Shown here piece by piece: positions 13,401 through 25,538 of a DNA stretch of 64,000 nt. The notes below the pieces were generated by a model. That model searched no databases and was not told the DNA's origin. It saw only the letters and a program-made list of their open reading frames with translations. The stretch covers positions 11,099,776 through 11,163,775 of the forward strand of contig SSBO01000001.1 of the NCBI GenBank assembly GCA_005281725.1, given 5' to 3'. The DNA is from Wuchereria bancrofti (taxonomy: Eukaryota > Nematoda > Chromadorea > Rhabditida > Onchocercidae). The position numbers and the translations under genes were made by a program. Position 1 is the first letter of the stretch, and each line of letters starts with the position of its first letter.

Positions 13401-15461
13401 GTTGTGCTGTTTTTGATTTCAGGTATTTCTCGTTTAGCAATCTCCTAAATGGGTTCGAATTGATTACAAAACGACTATACAATGTTTCTTTTTCATATCT
13501 GACACCTGTTGCTGGGGAAATCTGGCCAGGAAATATTATTAAGATTGTTAGTTTTTTTATTCATCTATATATTCATGAGTATAATAAAGGTTTTTTAATT
13601 TTAAAATTTATCTTTTTTTTTTTCCATCAACCGTGAAGGTATGTAGCCCACTTAAGAATTTAGGCCTCTGTTCGAGTTGGTTCTTCAGTAAAAAGTTGTT
13701 TTACAAAGCAATATGAATTTCAGACTGTATTTTTGTTATTTTATAGAATGTTTTTCGAGACAAAAATGAGTTTTTGGGGACGATCTACATCGACATTCAA
13801 GACCGACAAACGAAAACAGCAGGCGACTGTCATTTTACTGTTCGTTGCTCCAAGCAGGTTTTCTTTTTCAACTAATTAAATAGATTGAGATTTCTTCCGT
13901 ATACTAATGTAATTCAAGAAGAATTTCTCATAATGCGTGAAAGGCATGTCGTAGGACATTTTTATTGATTACCATGACAAAGTAGACTAGAGTTTATTGG
14001 GATCGTAAACTTGTTTCGGAAATTTTGGAAATCCATTATGCAATTGTACCCGGCATGCAGACGCTTTCTGAAAAACTTTGCATAATGATTGAGTCTTTGT
14101 AATTATTTCATTCAAATTGTGTATGTTGTAGTTAGACGATGGTTCATATCAAACACCAATCGTTGTTTTATCATTGTCGTTAACAAAAGGATTGGAAAGT
14201 ATTGAAAATATTTTTTTGAATCCTCATCAAGCTGAAAATTTTTTCCATGAAATGGGTCATGCGATGCATTCAATGCTTGCTCGCACTCAGTACCAACATG
14301 TCGCTGGTAATTTCATTTTCGTCACTTATAATGGAATATTTTAATGAAATATACAAAAATTGCTTTCTTTGTTATTTATAGATTTCAAACGCATTTTAAT
14401 TTCTTAATTCATTATAAAAATCCTATAGGAACTCGCTGTTCAACTGATATGGCGGAAGTTCCATCCAATTTAATGGAATATTTCTTCAATAACATTGATG
14501 TTTTGCGCGAAATAGCGAAAGATAATCACGGACGTCCGATAAGCGTCGAGGATGCTGCTTCTCTTATAACATCACGATTCGCTTTCACATCCCTGGAAAT
14601 GCTACAACAGGTTTCTTATACTTGAAAGTTTTGTTGGAATCTCGAAATTATAGCTATTTTAATTTTAATTTTACGATCTATTTCTCTTATTTCAGGCTGT
14701 GTATAGTCTTTTTGATCTTGAAGCTCATGGTGGTAATGCTGAGGGTATAATGAATGGTCGAGTTTCAACAGCTGATCTGTATGCATCAATTTGGTCGGTA
14801 GTTTTTCCAAATGTCAAGAAAGAGACAAGTTCCGCATGGCATCATCGGTAAGTCTTCCGCTTTCAGCTTTTGCTTTCAAATAAAAATTTTCGGACTACAA
14901 AGGAAAGGAGAAAAGTTTTGTAATTCTACGCTACTGCTTTTAGATTTGCACATTTGGTACCATATGGTGCAAAGTACTATTCCTATTTAGTAGCAAGAGC
15001 TACAGCTTCGTTGATTTGGAATACCAGATTTCGTGATTATCCATTTTCTAGGGAAAATGGCCTTGCGTGGGCAAAGGTATTGTTTGTTGAATTTTTTTAT
15101 TTGTCTGAAAAATTTGCATATTTATCGAACAGTTCGAACAAATGATCAGATAATATTGTAATTTGATATATTAAATCTCACTTTAAAACTTGCTAAGTTA
15201 TGATTAATGTTTGGGTAGTTCACCTTTTTTATTTAGCAAATAAATCAATTTTATAAAATGCGACTTTAAGTGCTTAACAAAGTTAGCAAAAAATGACTGT
15301 TTTATTATTATTTTTTATAGGTGTTATCAAAAGGTGGCTCATTACCTTCAGCTGATCTATTGAATTCGGCGCTTGGTTACTGGCCAACAGTGCAGAATTT
15401 AGCAGCGGCATTGAAGGAGGAAGCTGACCAAACTTGCCAACGTTCAGCCGTCAGTGTATAA
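10489..15461 (+). CDS. MIPEP: Mitochondrial intermediate peptidase (M3 metallopeptidase), 15 exons
   Basis: Zinc protease of the mitochondrial matrix that trims an octapeptide from some imported precursors after the general processing peptidase. Exons: 10489-10581, 10790-10882, 11179-11259, 11591-11679, 11792-11936, 12257-12463, 12701-12844, 13055-13209, 13423-13546, 13747-13857, 14132-14306, 14429-14610, 14696-14847, 14944-15076, 15321-15461. The sum is 2025 nt, or 674 aa; the human enzyme is about 713. The N-terminus ([20 protein letters not shown]) is Arg/Ser-rich without acidic residues, as expected of a matrix presequence. The M3 signature is intact: His453-Glu454-x-x-His457 in [13 protein letters not shown], with the third zinc ligand Glu482 in [30 protein letters not shown] and [11 protein letters not shown] also match the family. 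The start ATG lies 15 bases after an ATAATTCCAG acceptor (AG at 10473-10474), a likely trans-splice site. The exon 2 acceptor (TACTTAAG) is weak. Confidence 0.95.
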
Positions 15462-18231
15462 AGTAGTTTTACAAATGTTGAATCGGTAAATAACTTTCTT
15501 CAGGAAAAATAATATCCTGAGTAGAAAAAAAAAAAAATCTACAAATAATATCTTACATTCATCTCGTCATCTTCCTTTATTTATTCACGCTTTTATTTCT
15601 TCCTTATTTCTGTTTTTATCTTCGTGTTTTTTTTTTGCCTCTTTTTTCACTCCAAATATATGGGTTTCATAGGTTTCTGTACCAGTATGCAACCCATTTT
15701 TCAAAACGATTAACATCTGCAATTAACATCTGCATCTTTGCATGAAAATTTGTCTCACATGCTTTTTATAAGAGTTTTGTTAAAGAAATTTACATCGAAA
15801 TATCAGCTTCTTTTGTTACCTAATTTGTTTCTTGATTTTTCTTTAGAAGATCTATTCTCTTATCCTTATCATAAATTCGTTCAACAATACAACACAGACT
15901 ATCTAGTGATATAGTTCATTTTAATAACGTTATTTAATTCAACTTATCAGCTCTACCATCTAGTCTTTAATGGCTATTCGAAGCTTCTGGAAATTATTTC
16001 TGTCATACTTCATCAATAATCGGAAAATTGCTGTTTTCATTTCGTCGTGAAATATTTGATCTTAAGAGGGAAAAATTACATTTTTTTAAATAAAAAACTT
16101 CGAAGATACCGTACTTTAATCTATTTTGACTACTGTGTTTCAATTACTCTTCGTCCTCCATTTCCCACTATCATCGTTTTCTGATACCAATTACATTCCA
16201 TTGATCTCTTTATTAAATAATTTACAAGAATAATATTTTTTATCAATTTGTTAGTAATGATTTTGTAAAGACGTTTCATTGTATATTTGAAACATTTTGA
16301 TTTCTCTGCATTAGAATTTCTTGCCTTGTTTCCTAAATGCTTTCTATTCAGGACTCAGGGTCATAACAGCAGTTCAAATTACGTGTACAACCAAGTTTTT
16401 GGCCTGGCGAGCTGCAGTTTTTAATTTTCTATTTAAAACATTTTTTTATTTTGTGTACTTCTTATACTGTAATCTTAAATAGTGATGTTGGTTTTAAGGA
16501 TTTTCTGTTTTGAAATTTTTCAAGATGCTCAAATTTTCAACCGCGAATTCATTGCTTATTTATTCTAGTTTTCCTTTTTAGATGAAATTTGAGGAAGTAG
16601 AAGTAGGAATGTTCAATTTTAATGTTGGGATCAATTTTTGTCGTGTATAACTTCTGAATTGCATCTAAATAAGTCCAGTGTTTATGATAGATAATTTGTT
16701 GAAATATAGATGAGAATACAAGGGATGATTTATTTTCATGTTGTTATTGTTGTCTCATATTGTGCTTTTGTTTCTTTTTTTTTTTAAATTTATTGTGAAG
16801 AATTGTGTTTATATTTGAATATATTACACTTGTGAAATTTCCTTTATTAAATTTGTCTTAGGTGACTCAGTTGTGAAGTCCACATATAGATCAATATAAT
16901 CAGTATGAAGTTTTATGAATTATAGCGAGTTCAAAATGCTCTTTCCTTCATTCTTCTTTTTTGATTTTTCCAAAACTTGAGTAAATTTTTTATTTCAATT
17001 CTTCTACTCTATCTGGTTTTACTTCATTATCATTATGTTTTTCGCATTTTCTTCTATTTTTCAGTTGTACTCATGAGCAGCTCGCATCATTTGTTTGCTT
17101 TTTTTTTGTATTTGGAAAAATGAAATTTCGTTCTTCAAAAAATAAGTTTCATTTATGACGTCATCAATTGGGGACATAAATGACATTGTCGGATTGATCC
17201 ATAGTAAGTAGTAAATTTTTTACCAATAGTAACATTTGATGGAATTTTGAGTGTTTTTTTTTCCCACAGAAGAAGATTTAATTTTTCGTTCTTCAGACTG
17301 TGTTAATGCGTCATCACATTTAAATCTAATGGTAATTAATTCATAAACATGTAAGATATTCATTCTTAAGTTTATTTTCTTAGTATCTAGCAAGTATACT
17401 ATAAAATGAACCTACAATATTCCGAAAAAGAAGATAATTTTATTCAATATATGCCTAATTAGAGCTCATTTATCTTTATAACAAATTAATATATAAATAT
17501 AAAATCCATTTTTCCATACATTGCAATAGTTTTATCCTTATCTTCCTGCACTTATAATTTTGCAGTATTCATTTCCATTATATTAGCTTAGAAGATAAAG
17601 TGTGTAATTTAATAAAAAGATTTTTCCCATATTTTAATGTTAGAAAGTAATATATAAGCTATATAGTCATTGAAACAATATTAAATTATATGAATTTATG
17701 CAGCGTTTAATATTTCAAATTGCCTAATAATTATAGGTCTTTTATGTAGATATATATATGCAAATCCTTGGTAATATATTAATAATTTAAAAAAAATAGT
17801 TATTCTTCGTCAAATTATTTCGTCTAGTTCATTTGGCTCATTATGCTGTTTGATTGTTTCTCAGTATCTAAACAAATAGTTTGCTTCAATCAGTCGGAGT
17901 AAATGTTAAAGTTTAATTAGCTTAGTTTATTGATTTGACTAATTTTTTAAACTGTTTATTGATTAATTTGTAAACTGTTTGCAAAAGAAAAAAAGGAAAG
18001 AAAGAAAGAAGGAGAGAGAGAGTATTTGTCATCCTTTTTATTTTTCTTATATACTAAATTTAATATTACTACTGCTAAGAACAATGAAAATTTATGATTT
18101 CTTCCGGAAATTTTTATTGAAATGAATAATGAATAATTGAAATGACAAAAGAGTTAGTTTTACATGAAATTCATTAGCAATAATTTTGCAATAAATGGGG
18201 TAGCAAATAATGAATAATAAAAAAAAAATGA
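15462..18231. other. Convergent intergenic region with one small spliced-ORF candidate
   Basis: Lies between the ends of the peptidase gene (+) and collagen 1 (-). The first 2 kb is moderately A/T-rich and may include a long 3' UTR. A possible two-exon small ORF at 17155-17346 (+) is listed separately. A purine tract (AAAG/GGAG, 17986-18022) and many T runs complete the block. No other coding frame is supported. Confidence 0.45.
17155..17346 (+). CDS. Candidate small two-exon ORF, unknown function
   Basis: ATG at 17155 opens a frame that runs to a GTAAGT donor at 17204. The next acceptor, TTCCCACAG, ends at 17269. Joining 17155-17203 to 17270-17346 keeps the frame and gives a 41-residue product that starts MTSSIGDINDIVGLIH and ends LMVINS. 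The intron is 66 bases, a typical small nematode intron. A TTTTCAG acceptor near 17064 could be the trans-splice site, although an earlier short ORF lies between it and this ATG. A second donor (GTAATT) overlaps the end of exon 2, so the real gene could be longer or the exons non-coding. No family was recognised. Confidence 0.25.
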
Positions 18232-19715
18232 TTATTTTCGATTTACTTTGTATGGAACTTTCGGACAAGAGCAATAATGTGCATCTGGTCCTGGAATACC
18301 TGGTGCACCTATCTGAAATGAATAATTTAGTTCAAATTTTTTTTTTCTTTCAACTTTTCATATTTATTACTCTTCTATTAAATGCTATTGTCAACATTAA
18401 CTTTTTATTGTCATTTAGTAGTAACTTTTCAAATTGATGAAATGAGTGAAGTTTGCTTATATTCAAGTTTGCTATATTCAAGTTTGCTTACTTGTCCTGA
18501 ACGACCATTTTTTCCAGGTTTACCATCATTACCAGGTCGACCAGTTTCACCTGGTTCTCCAGGTTCACCATCCATTCCACGTTTCCCATTTACACCTGGT
18601 TGTCCAATTGGACCAGGTTTACCAGTTTGTCCTTTTGCACCTGCTATCCTGATACTCTTTTTTCCATCATATCCATTCAATCCGGGTTTGCCTGGAGGTC
18701 CATTAATTCCTGGTTCTCCTGGATTACCGGGTGGTCCACGTGCTCCTCTCGGTCCGGGCTTTCCTGGATTTCCCACCGGTCCATTCTGCCCGATTGATCC
18801 TTGATCGCCTATAAGTCCATTGGGTCCTGGTAATCCAGGAGGTCCAGGAGGACAAATGATACAGCCACCTGGAATGTTATACGTGGCAAGAAGCGCTACA
18901 CCAGCCACTCCCTGAGGACCATCATTTCCAGGCTCTCCATCTAAACCATTTTCTCCTTTATCTCCCATTTGACCCGGTGGACCTTGTGGACAATGCTTTG
19001 GCCTATTAGAGCCTGAAATGTTGACAGTAAGATTGACTTATATGCAAGCTTACAGTATTATTCCGAGGAAAGTATCCAAGTAGAGAAAAGCAAAAAAAAT
19101 TATACAGCATTTGTTAAATTGTCGTTTCATTCTTATCAGAAAAGTATTGCTGATACTACGAATGAAAAACGTTTTTCCGGTTGATTGAGAATGAAATTGT
19201 ACAATTTTCGTCCATGTATCATCCACTATCGCCTAAAAAGAAAATAAAATTCTTTTTTTTTTTACTGTAATGTGCAATTGTAATAGATGGAGAAATAAAC
19301 TTTTTAAATCGCTTATCAAGCTTTTATTATTACAAGAATTACCAATTATTAGGGTAGTATAAATTTACTTTTTAAAATTTCTATTTTATAGGCAAAAAAA
19401 AATTTGGATTCTCTATAAAAGATTATTAAAATTATGAATATTATGTTACAGAAGAGCAATATTCTTTTATTTTCCATTTTGTATTTTTTTCAAATTATTA
19501 AAAAAAAAAAATTGCTCACTCATTCTGATACTATTATCATTTTTTCCTTGAAAGAAGTGAATTATCATAATTACATTAAATTCTTTCATTTCGTCGATAA
19601 TATCATCGTATAAATTATTTATATCATTGAAAATCACACCAACTACTATCAGTGATACTGTTATCACACTGATACTGATGCCAATTGCAAATGTAACAGC
19701 TATACGAATATTCAT
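18232..19715 (-). CDS. Cuticle collagen 1 (nematode collagen with N-terminal TM and furin site)
   Basis: Structural collagen of the cuticle, made as a type II membrane precursor in hypodermis and cut at a subtilisin/furin site. Exons from 5': 19715-19575, 19232-19106, 19012-18492, 18312-18232; 870 nt, 289 aa. Residues 1-47 hold a hydrophobic segment and the [18 protein letters not shown] motif of the Col_cuticle_N family. DDTW follows at 51-54 and the processing site R81-M-K-R84 just before QFNKCC. Gly-X-Y repeats start at Gly100, are broken by a non-collagenous stretch ([17 protein letters not shown]), and run to about residue 263. The C-terminal block [15 protein letters not shown] supplies cysteines and tyrosines for cross-linking. 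The start lies four bases into the exon after an AATTTTCAG acceptor ending at 19720, a clear trans-splice site. It shares exon phases and lengths with the collagens at 25.5-27.0 and 40.0-42.3 kb. One Gly-X-Y segment is interrupted ([11 protein letters not shown]). Confidence 0.93.
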
Positions 19716-21303
19716 TTGCCTGAAAATTTTTAGCAAAGAAATAATTTCGTTTTTTTCTCCATCTTCAAATTTCTATAGCATCATCAATCGAAACGGAAGG
19801 AAAAAAAAAAGAAATGATATTCAGAGATGACATTCGGAATGTTGGTTGACACTATTATATCAGAAGCTATACTCTTTCTTTTTTTCCCATAAAAGCTGAC
19901 CTGAACATATCATCCGTATGCGAAAGTGAAATAAGTGTCGGACCTGAGCGGAATATATTCTCGTAAGCATGAAGCAACCTGATAATATCATTTATTCCGG
20001 TCAGCTAGTAAAATACGATTTACGATTTAGTCCAAATGAACAATAACCTAACCAATATGAAATAATTTCAAATAAATTTGGCAATGTTAATTTCATCTAA
20101 ATTAGCGCGCATATGTCATATGTAATACTTAGATGAAGCAACATTTAAAAAAAATTAATTCATATCTTATATTCTTTTGCTTTTTTGCTTCCTTTTTTTT
20201 TGTTTTGTTCAATAACTAAAAATAAAATATAAAGAACTATCAATAATTAGTAAATAAATTCAAATGAATAAAGTTATGACGAAAATTTGAAATGATAAAT
20301 TTTAATTTTAAGCAAAATATTCAAATATATCTATTTACATATTAATCGATTCAAAAAGTCAAATTTGAAAATTTTTATTATTAAAACAAATATAAGTTGA
20401 AAAGAGAAGTTTTGAGAAGTTTGAAGCAAATATTATTTTCATAAACATTCGTTTTTTCTTTCAAATAAACAAATTTTACTAGAGTGAAAATGAGATTGGA
20501 ATGTAAATTTAAAAAAGTTTAAATTATTCTATAACTTTTATATTGATATCATTGTTGATAAGTATAACTTATCTTTAAGTTAAAAAAGAAAAAGAAAAAA
20601 CAGCCAAAAGATAAATGAAAATTTGACATAATGAAAAAACTTTAGTTCCGACATTAACGAATGTTTTTTTTTTTCGGCATTTTTAAATGGGTAACAACAA
20701 CAGCACATTTGTTTACATCGGGTAAATTAGGAATGCAAAATGCTCCTCAATCGTAGTTTTTGATTTTTATCACTTAACTTTATTTCATAGAGGAAAAAAA
20801 ATTTTTTTGCAAAGAAAAAAAATAGAAAAGAATTTACCATTTCAAAATTATTGCTACCATTTTATATCAAAATCATAGATAAAATCTATTTCTATTCATT
20901 TATCTACCATAATTATTTATTTCTTTTTTCTTTGCGATTTTTAATTCTTAGCTTATTTTATTTGTACATTTATGTTTATTTTAATTCTAGAGCAAAATTT
21001 TTTGTACTCATCGATATACTTTTTTTTTGTTACAAACATTTTTTATCACTTAGTTCATCATCTAATTAGCTATCATTTCCTGTTCTATGTTCTCCCATTA
21101 TTATTTTATCATATCAATTAAGCATTTATATTTGTTATCTTATTTAGTCATATGTTAAACTTTGTCGCGGATTTCAATATTGTGAAACTCTAAAATATTA
21201 TATGAGAGTTGTGAATATGAGTAAGAAATATGTTCTATGAAATTTTTTGAAATAATGTTTATTCTTTGGTCTCTTTGTTTCCAGTCTTATGTTTAACATG
21301 TAA

Positions 21304-21582
21304 ATCTTTAATATATTGCTTACACGGTATCAGCTCCTTATTCAGTTGACCTCATTATCGATTACTCTTTCGGCAGTCACGCTTGTTGAATGGGCATTGT
21401 GTGTTTTAACAAAGAACGAGGAGGTTGATTTTTTTGTTCTCTATCAAATTATTGGGGTATCGCTTCTGTTGCTTCTATTAATAAAGGAATTATTCACTTC
21501 CTTTGTTACCCCATATAGTTACATCTACATCCAACGAATCTCTGCAATCAACAACCTCTCCCAAAGTAATAAATTAAATTAA
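21304..21582 (+). CDS. Candidate hydrophobic exon or gene fragment, unknown
   Basis: An open frame of about 92 codons stands out from its surroundings by higher G+C and mixed codon use. It reads two hydrophobic stretches (around LTSLSITLSAVTLVEWALCV and VLYQIIGVSLLLLLLI) followed by a polar tail (YIQRISAINNLSQ), so it would be a two-pass membrane segment. There is no in-frame ATG near the 5' end. A GTTTCCAG acceptor at about 21285 is out of frame with it because of a stop at 21301, but a GGTATCAG site inside the frame could be an acceptor. It could be a single exon of an undetected gene, a decayed gene or chance. No family was recognised. Confidence 0.25.
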   Translation: MFNILLTRYQLLIQLTSLSITLSAVTLVEWALCVLTKNEEVDFFVLYQIIGVSLLLLLLIKELFTSFVTPYSYIYIQRISAINNLSQSNKLN

Positions 21583-24500
21583 CAAATCTTCCACGACAAA
21601 TTTTGTTTCCACGACAAACTTTTTGTTTTTAATAAATTCAAAATAATTGCTTAATTATATTTGTAAATGATAGAATGAAAAAGATAAGCATTGTAAACAA
21701 GAATAGATAGTTTAAATTAATGCTTTAAAGACGAAAATATTTGAAATGATTTTTATATTTACCAAACTTTTGTCAGCTATTTCTCAAGCTAACAATATCT
21801 TTCCATTTATTTGCTATAAAAAATATGTTATTATCTATAATAATATGTTATCGTCAATTCTGATCACCATATAATAACTATTGCAATTAATTTCGGCAAT
21901 TATTCATATGTGTAACTTTTAAAAATTTTCAAAATTTAAATTTATATGGTAAAAGTTTTTCATTCTCATAATTTTTTATGATTAGTTAATGTAATTACAA
22001 TATACTGGTAACTCTGCTTTCCCATTTATCATTATTTTTTTTCGGAAATTGAGTCATGAAAAATGAATTCATATAGCTTTAAATACGTATACAAGTTTGA
22101 ATAACTAAATGCCTTTATGCTTTTGATCTAAATTAATGTTTTTGTTTAATCAATAAATTGTAATTTTAAATGACTAAATTGTTATTGAGAAATTACTACA
22201 CTTATTAAAATGGATTAAAATAGCTAAAAATGTTAATAAGTCTAATATAATCATCATTATTACAAATTAATTATTAAATCATCAATTATCAATTTTCCAA
22301 TTCAAAAAAAGCGAAACATTTGCATATTATTAAAAAAGAATGATAATTAACAAATATCAACGACACTGGTATGAATGGATTTATCATAAAGTTATTATAA
22401 ATAAAAATTTACCAAATTAAAATTTAATTATGATTTTGTTTCCTTTTTTTCTCTTTGTCTTTTTGAATTTATGAAATGAAATTAGTTTATACAAAGAATT
22501 ATTATTTTATAAAAAAATAAAATATATCGAAATAAAATTTAGCATTAAAAAGTTTGATATTTTGATGAAATGAAGGAAAAATATGAAAAAGAATAATGAC
22601 CAAAACAGAATTTCAAGTAGTTAGTTTGGCAGTAGTATGATTGTAATATTAGAAAGAATCATTCATTTCTTAAAAAACTTTTTTACACATTCCATTTTTT
22701 TAAAGAAAAAAAAAACAACTTAAATGATACGATTAGATGAAAATTTAAAGTTGTTAATGAATGTTTTTCTGGTTTCGAATTATTTTTTGTTCTAGTTGAA
22801 AAATAATTTATACAATAGTAATTTGTTTGCATGTTTAAAGCTTTATAAGAATATAATCATAATTAAGTCAGTTATTCTCATAATTAACATAATTAAAAAT
22901 TCATAATTAACTTCTTAAATGTAATCTTAAGATTTTTGAAGTCTTTTTTACTATGCTTAAATTTTTTATTTGATCAACTTTCATTAACACTAATATCAAT
23001 AAAGAAAATGTTGTAAGATTGTTAAGCAAATAAAAGAGATAATAGTTTAAAAATACAAAAAAAATTTTATTTTATGAATCATGTAAATTGTTCGTAAAAC
23101 TAGTTTTAAACCAATGAAACACTACGATGATAAAAATTTGTTGATAAAAAATGATGATATAAAATTTGTTACTGAATAAATCTGGATCATTTTATAATCA
23201 TAATTTCTTCATCTTATCGTTTTCAATCCTCTAATTTTTTAAAATTTAAAACGCTGAAAAAATTTTATGATATAACAACAGCAATGACAATTTATTTTTC
23301 TTTCTCTTTAGACCATTTTTAAATCCCAAAAATTTTTAAATTTAAATTTGATCATGCAAAAATTATAGTCTGTATCAAAATTAAACATTTGAAAATTTTA
23401 TTTTTCAGATTTGCAGTGATAAAAATGTACCTTTATCAGAAATTTTTCATGAATTTCATTCAGCTAATGAAAATACGCAGATGAAAATTCATGGTAGCGA
23501 TTTTGTTTAATAGATCAATTCTACTTTATGATAAGCAATTATCACAGTGTAACTGATAACTAATAATCTTAAAATGATGATTTTTGTAGTGACAAACTAA
23601 TAAGCTTAACTAGTTATCTTTAAATGATTAGAACCAAATTTATTATTTAAAAAAAAATGAAGATATTTAATTAAAATAAAAGTGTGTTTAATATTTTTAG
23701 TCACCTAAATTTGTTGAGACAAGATCACCTAGAAAAAAATGATATAAAAATATTGAAACATACATTCATTGTTCATCCTTACATTTCAAATAAAAGTTTG
23801 TTACCATTTTAAATTGAAGATGCTAAAGTAAGAAAAAAAATGAAAAAGGAAAATAATTTCTATTTTATCATAAAAGTTAAACTATTCAACTTGTAGAATA
23901 AAATGCAAAAATTTGAGATAGTTTTGAAATTTATGGTAACATCCGAAATGAAATCTATTTGTGCTTGTATCGCTACCTAATAATTTACCCGAATAGGATA
24001 CAAAATGAAAACTTTTTTTATATTTCTTATTAATATCATAGCAAAAAAAGAAAAAATACATTATTCCCCTAAATTTCCATAATTTATAATTTTTATTTTA
24101 CCAGATAATTTTCTACAAAAAAAAAATGAAGAAAAGGATTGAAAAAAAATAACATTAAGGTGAAATAGAATACATTTATTGACAAATTAAAAGTTACAAA
24201 TAAATGAATTCTTACATTATAAAAAATACCATAAAATTGCTTGAAATTATCACACGATAAGCAGTGATAATATCATATCAATTAAGGAAGTCATTAATTT
24301 CATTGCCCATTTTAAAATTGTTTTCAATTTTTTTATTGCTTACAAAGCAAGCAATAGAAAAATAAAGTACACATATTGTTATAAATTTGAAATGTAAACA
24401 TTTTGTAATAATGTATTGGTGTGGTCACTTAAATGACCAATTACACTGACCACTTTATAAGTATTAATTATTAAACTAACTATTCGGTTCATTAAATTAG

Positions 24501-24719
24501 TTATTAGATTTAAATTGATTATTAAATTCATAATGACCAATCAGAATTTAAAAGAAAATCCCATTATCATGATGTACTATTCTTATCTCCTAAACTATGC
24601 AGGTATATTCTCAAGTTGTCACTGATAATTAGTCAGGTGAATAGTCCTGATAATTAATCCTGATTTATCTGACCATCGACTGACCTGAACCGATAAATAA
24701 GATGGTTAATTGCAGAAAA

Positions 24720-24742
24720 TATGCATGCAATTTGCATGCATA
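24720..24742. promoter_or_regulatory. 23-base palindrome with POU octamer-like ATTTGCAT
   Basis: TATGCATGCAA and its exact reverse complement flank a single central T. The right arm forms ATTTGCAT, the reverse complement of the ATGCAAAT octamer bound by POU homeodomain factors, and a second TTTGCATG lies 11 bases downstream. It sits about 5 kb upstream of collagen 1 and 0.8 kb past collagen 2. A regulatory role is only a guess. Confidence 0.3.
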
Positions 24743-25538
24743 CAAATATTAGTTTGCATGTAAGATTATTCTAGTTGAGAATTGCTACAGCCATTTATCA
24801 AATTTGTTGATACATAATCACTGATTGAACATTGAAATTGCTTCACTTCAATTTTTTCTTTCCTTACGCTAATTTAAATGCCAGTCATTATGATTATCAT
24901 TATGATTATCAATTTCTGTAATCATGTGATTTCTGCTTATATTTGAGAGATATCAATAATCATGATTATTGATTTCATAAGCAGTATCACTTCATCCCAC
25001 ATATCAGTAGTAGAAAAGATTAAATAGCAAAAAGGAATTATTATTTCCGTTATTTAATTACCGTCCTTTTTCTTCTATTTGCTGAAAATAAAATTTCACT
25101 ATTATTTTATTTTTCTATTTGCAAACTTTAATTTCCGGTACACAGTCACACTCTTCATCAATCGTTTCTGGAAACAGGAACTGATAAATTTTAAATCCTT
25201 CATTAACAAATATTTAAATTCATTTATTTGAAATAGGCATAGATGCCAAGATGAATCATAATCAATTATAATCATTATTGTTTCAAACTACCTAAACAGC
25301 AATCTACCAGGTAATTAATTAATTGATAAATGCTTCGATAATGAAAGTAGAAAAATTTTTTATATAGTCTGGTATTTTTCTCTATAACAAAGCATTAGTG
25401 AAACATTACAAAAGTTATCATCATCATCATCAACACCAACAGTCACTATCATTATCATTTTTTATCATCATCACATGAAGGTAGCACCAATAATGACAGA
25501 AGAGTGATAAGACTGATATATTTGCAAATAATTTCAAC

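Larger units (their letters stand above)
19721..25538. other. Intergenic region between collagens 1 and 2
   Basis: About 5.8 kb of A/T-rich DNA upstream of collagen 1 and downstream of collagen 2. It contains one open frame of higher G+C (21304-21582, listed separately) and a 23-base palindrome with a POU-octamer-like core (24720-24742). An ATC-rich simple repeat lies near 25421-25470. Nothing else coding is supported. Confidence 0.5.

Noticed and set aside
7391..15461. CSN6 and the peptidase as one operon
   Set aside because: Both lie on the plus strand, but the gap between stop and next trans-splice site is close to 1 kb, far above the usual 100-200 bases.
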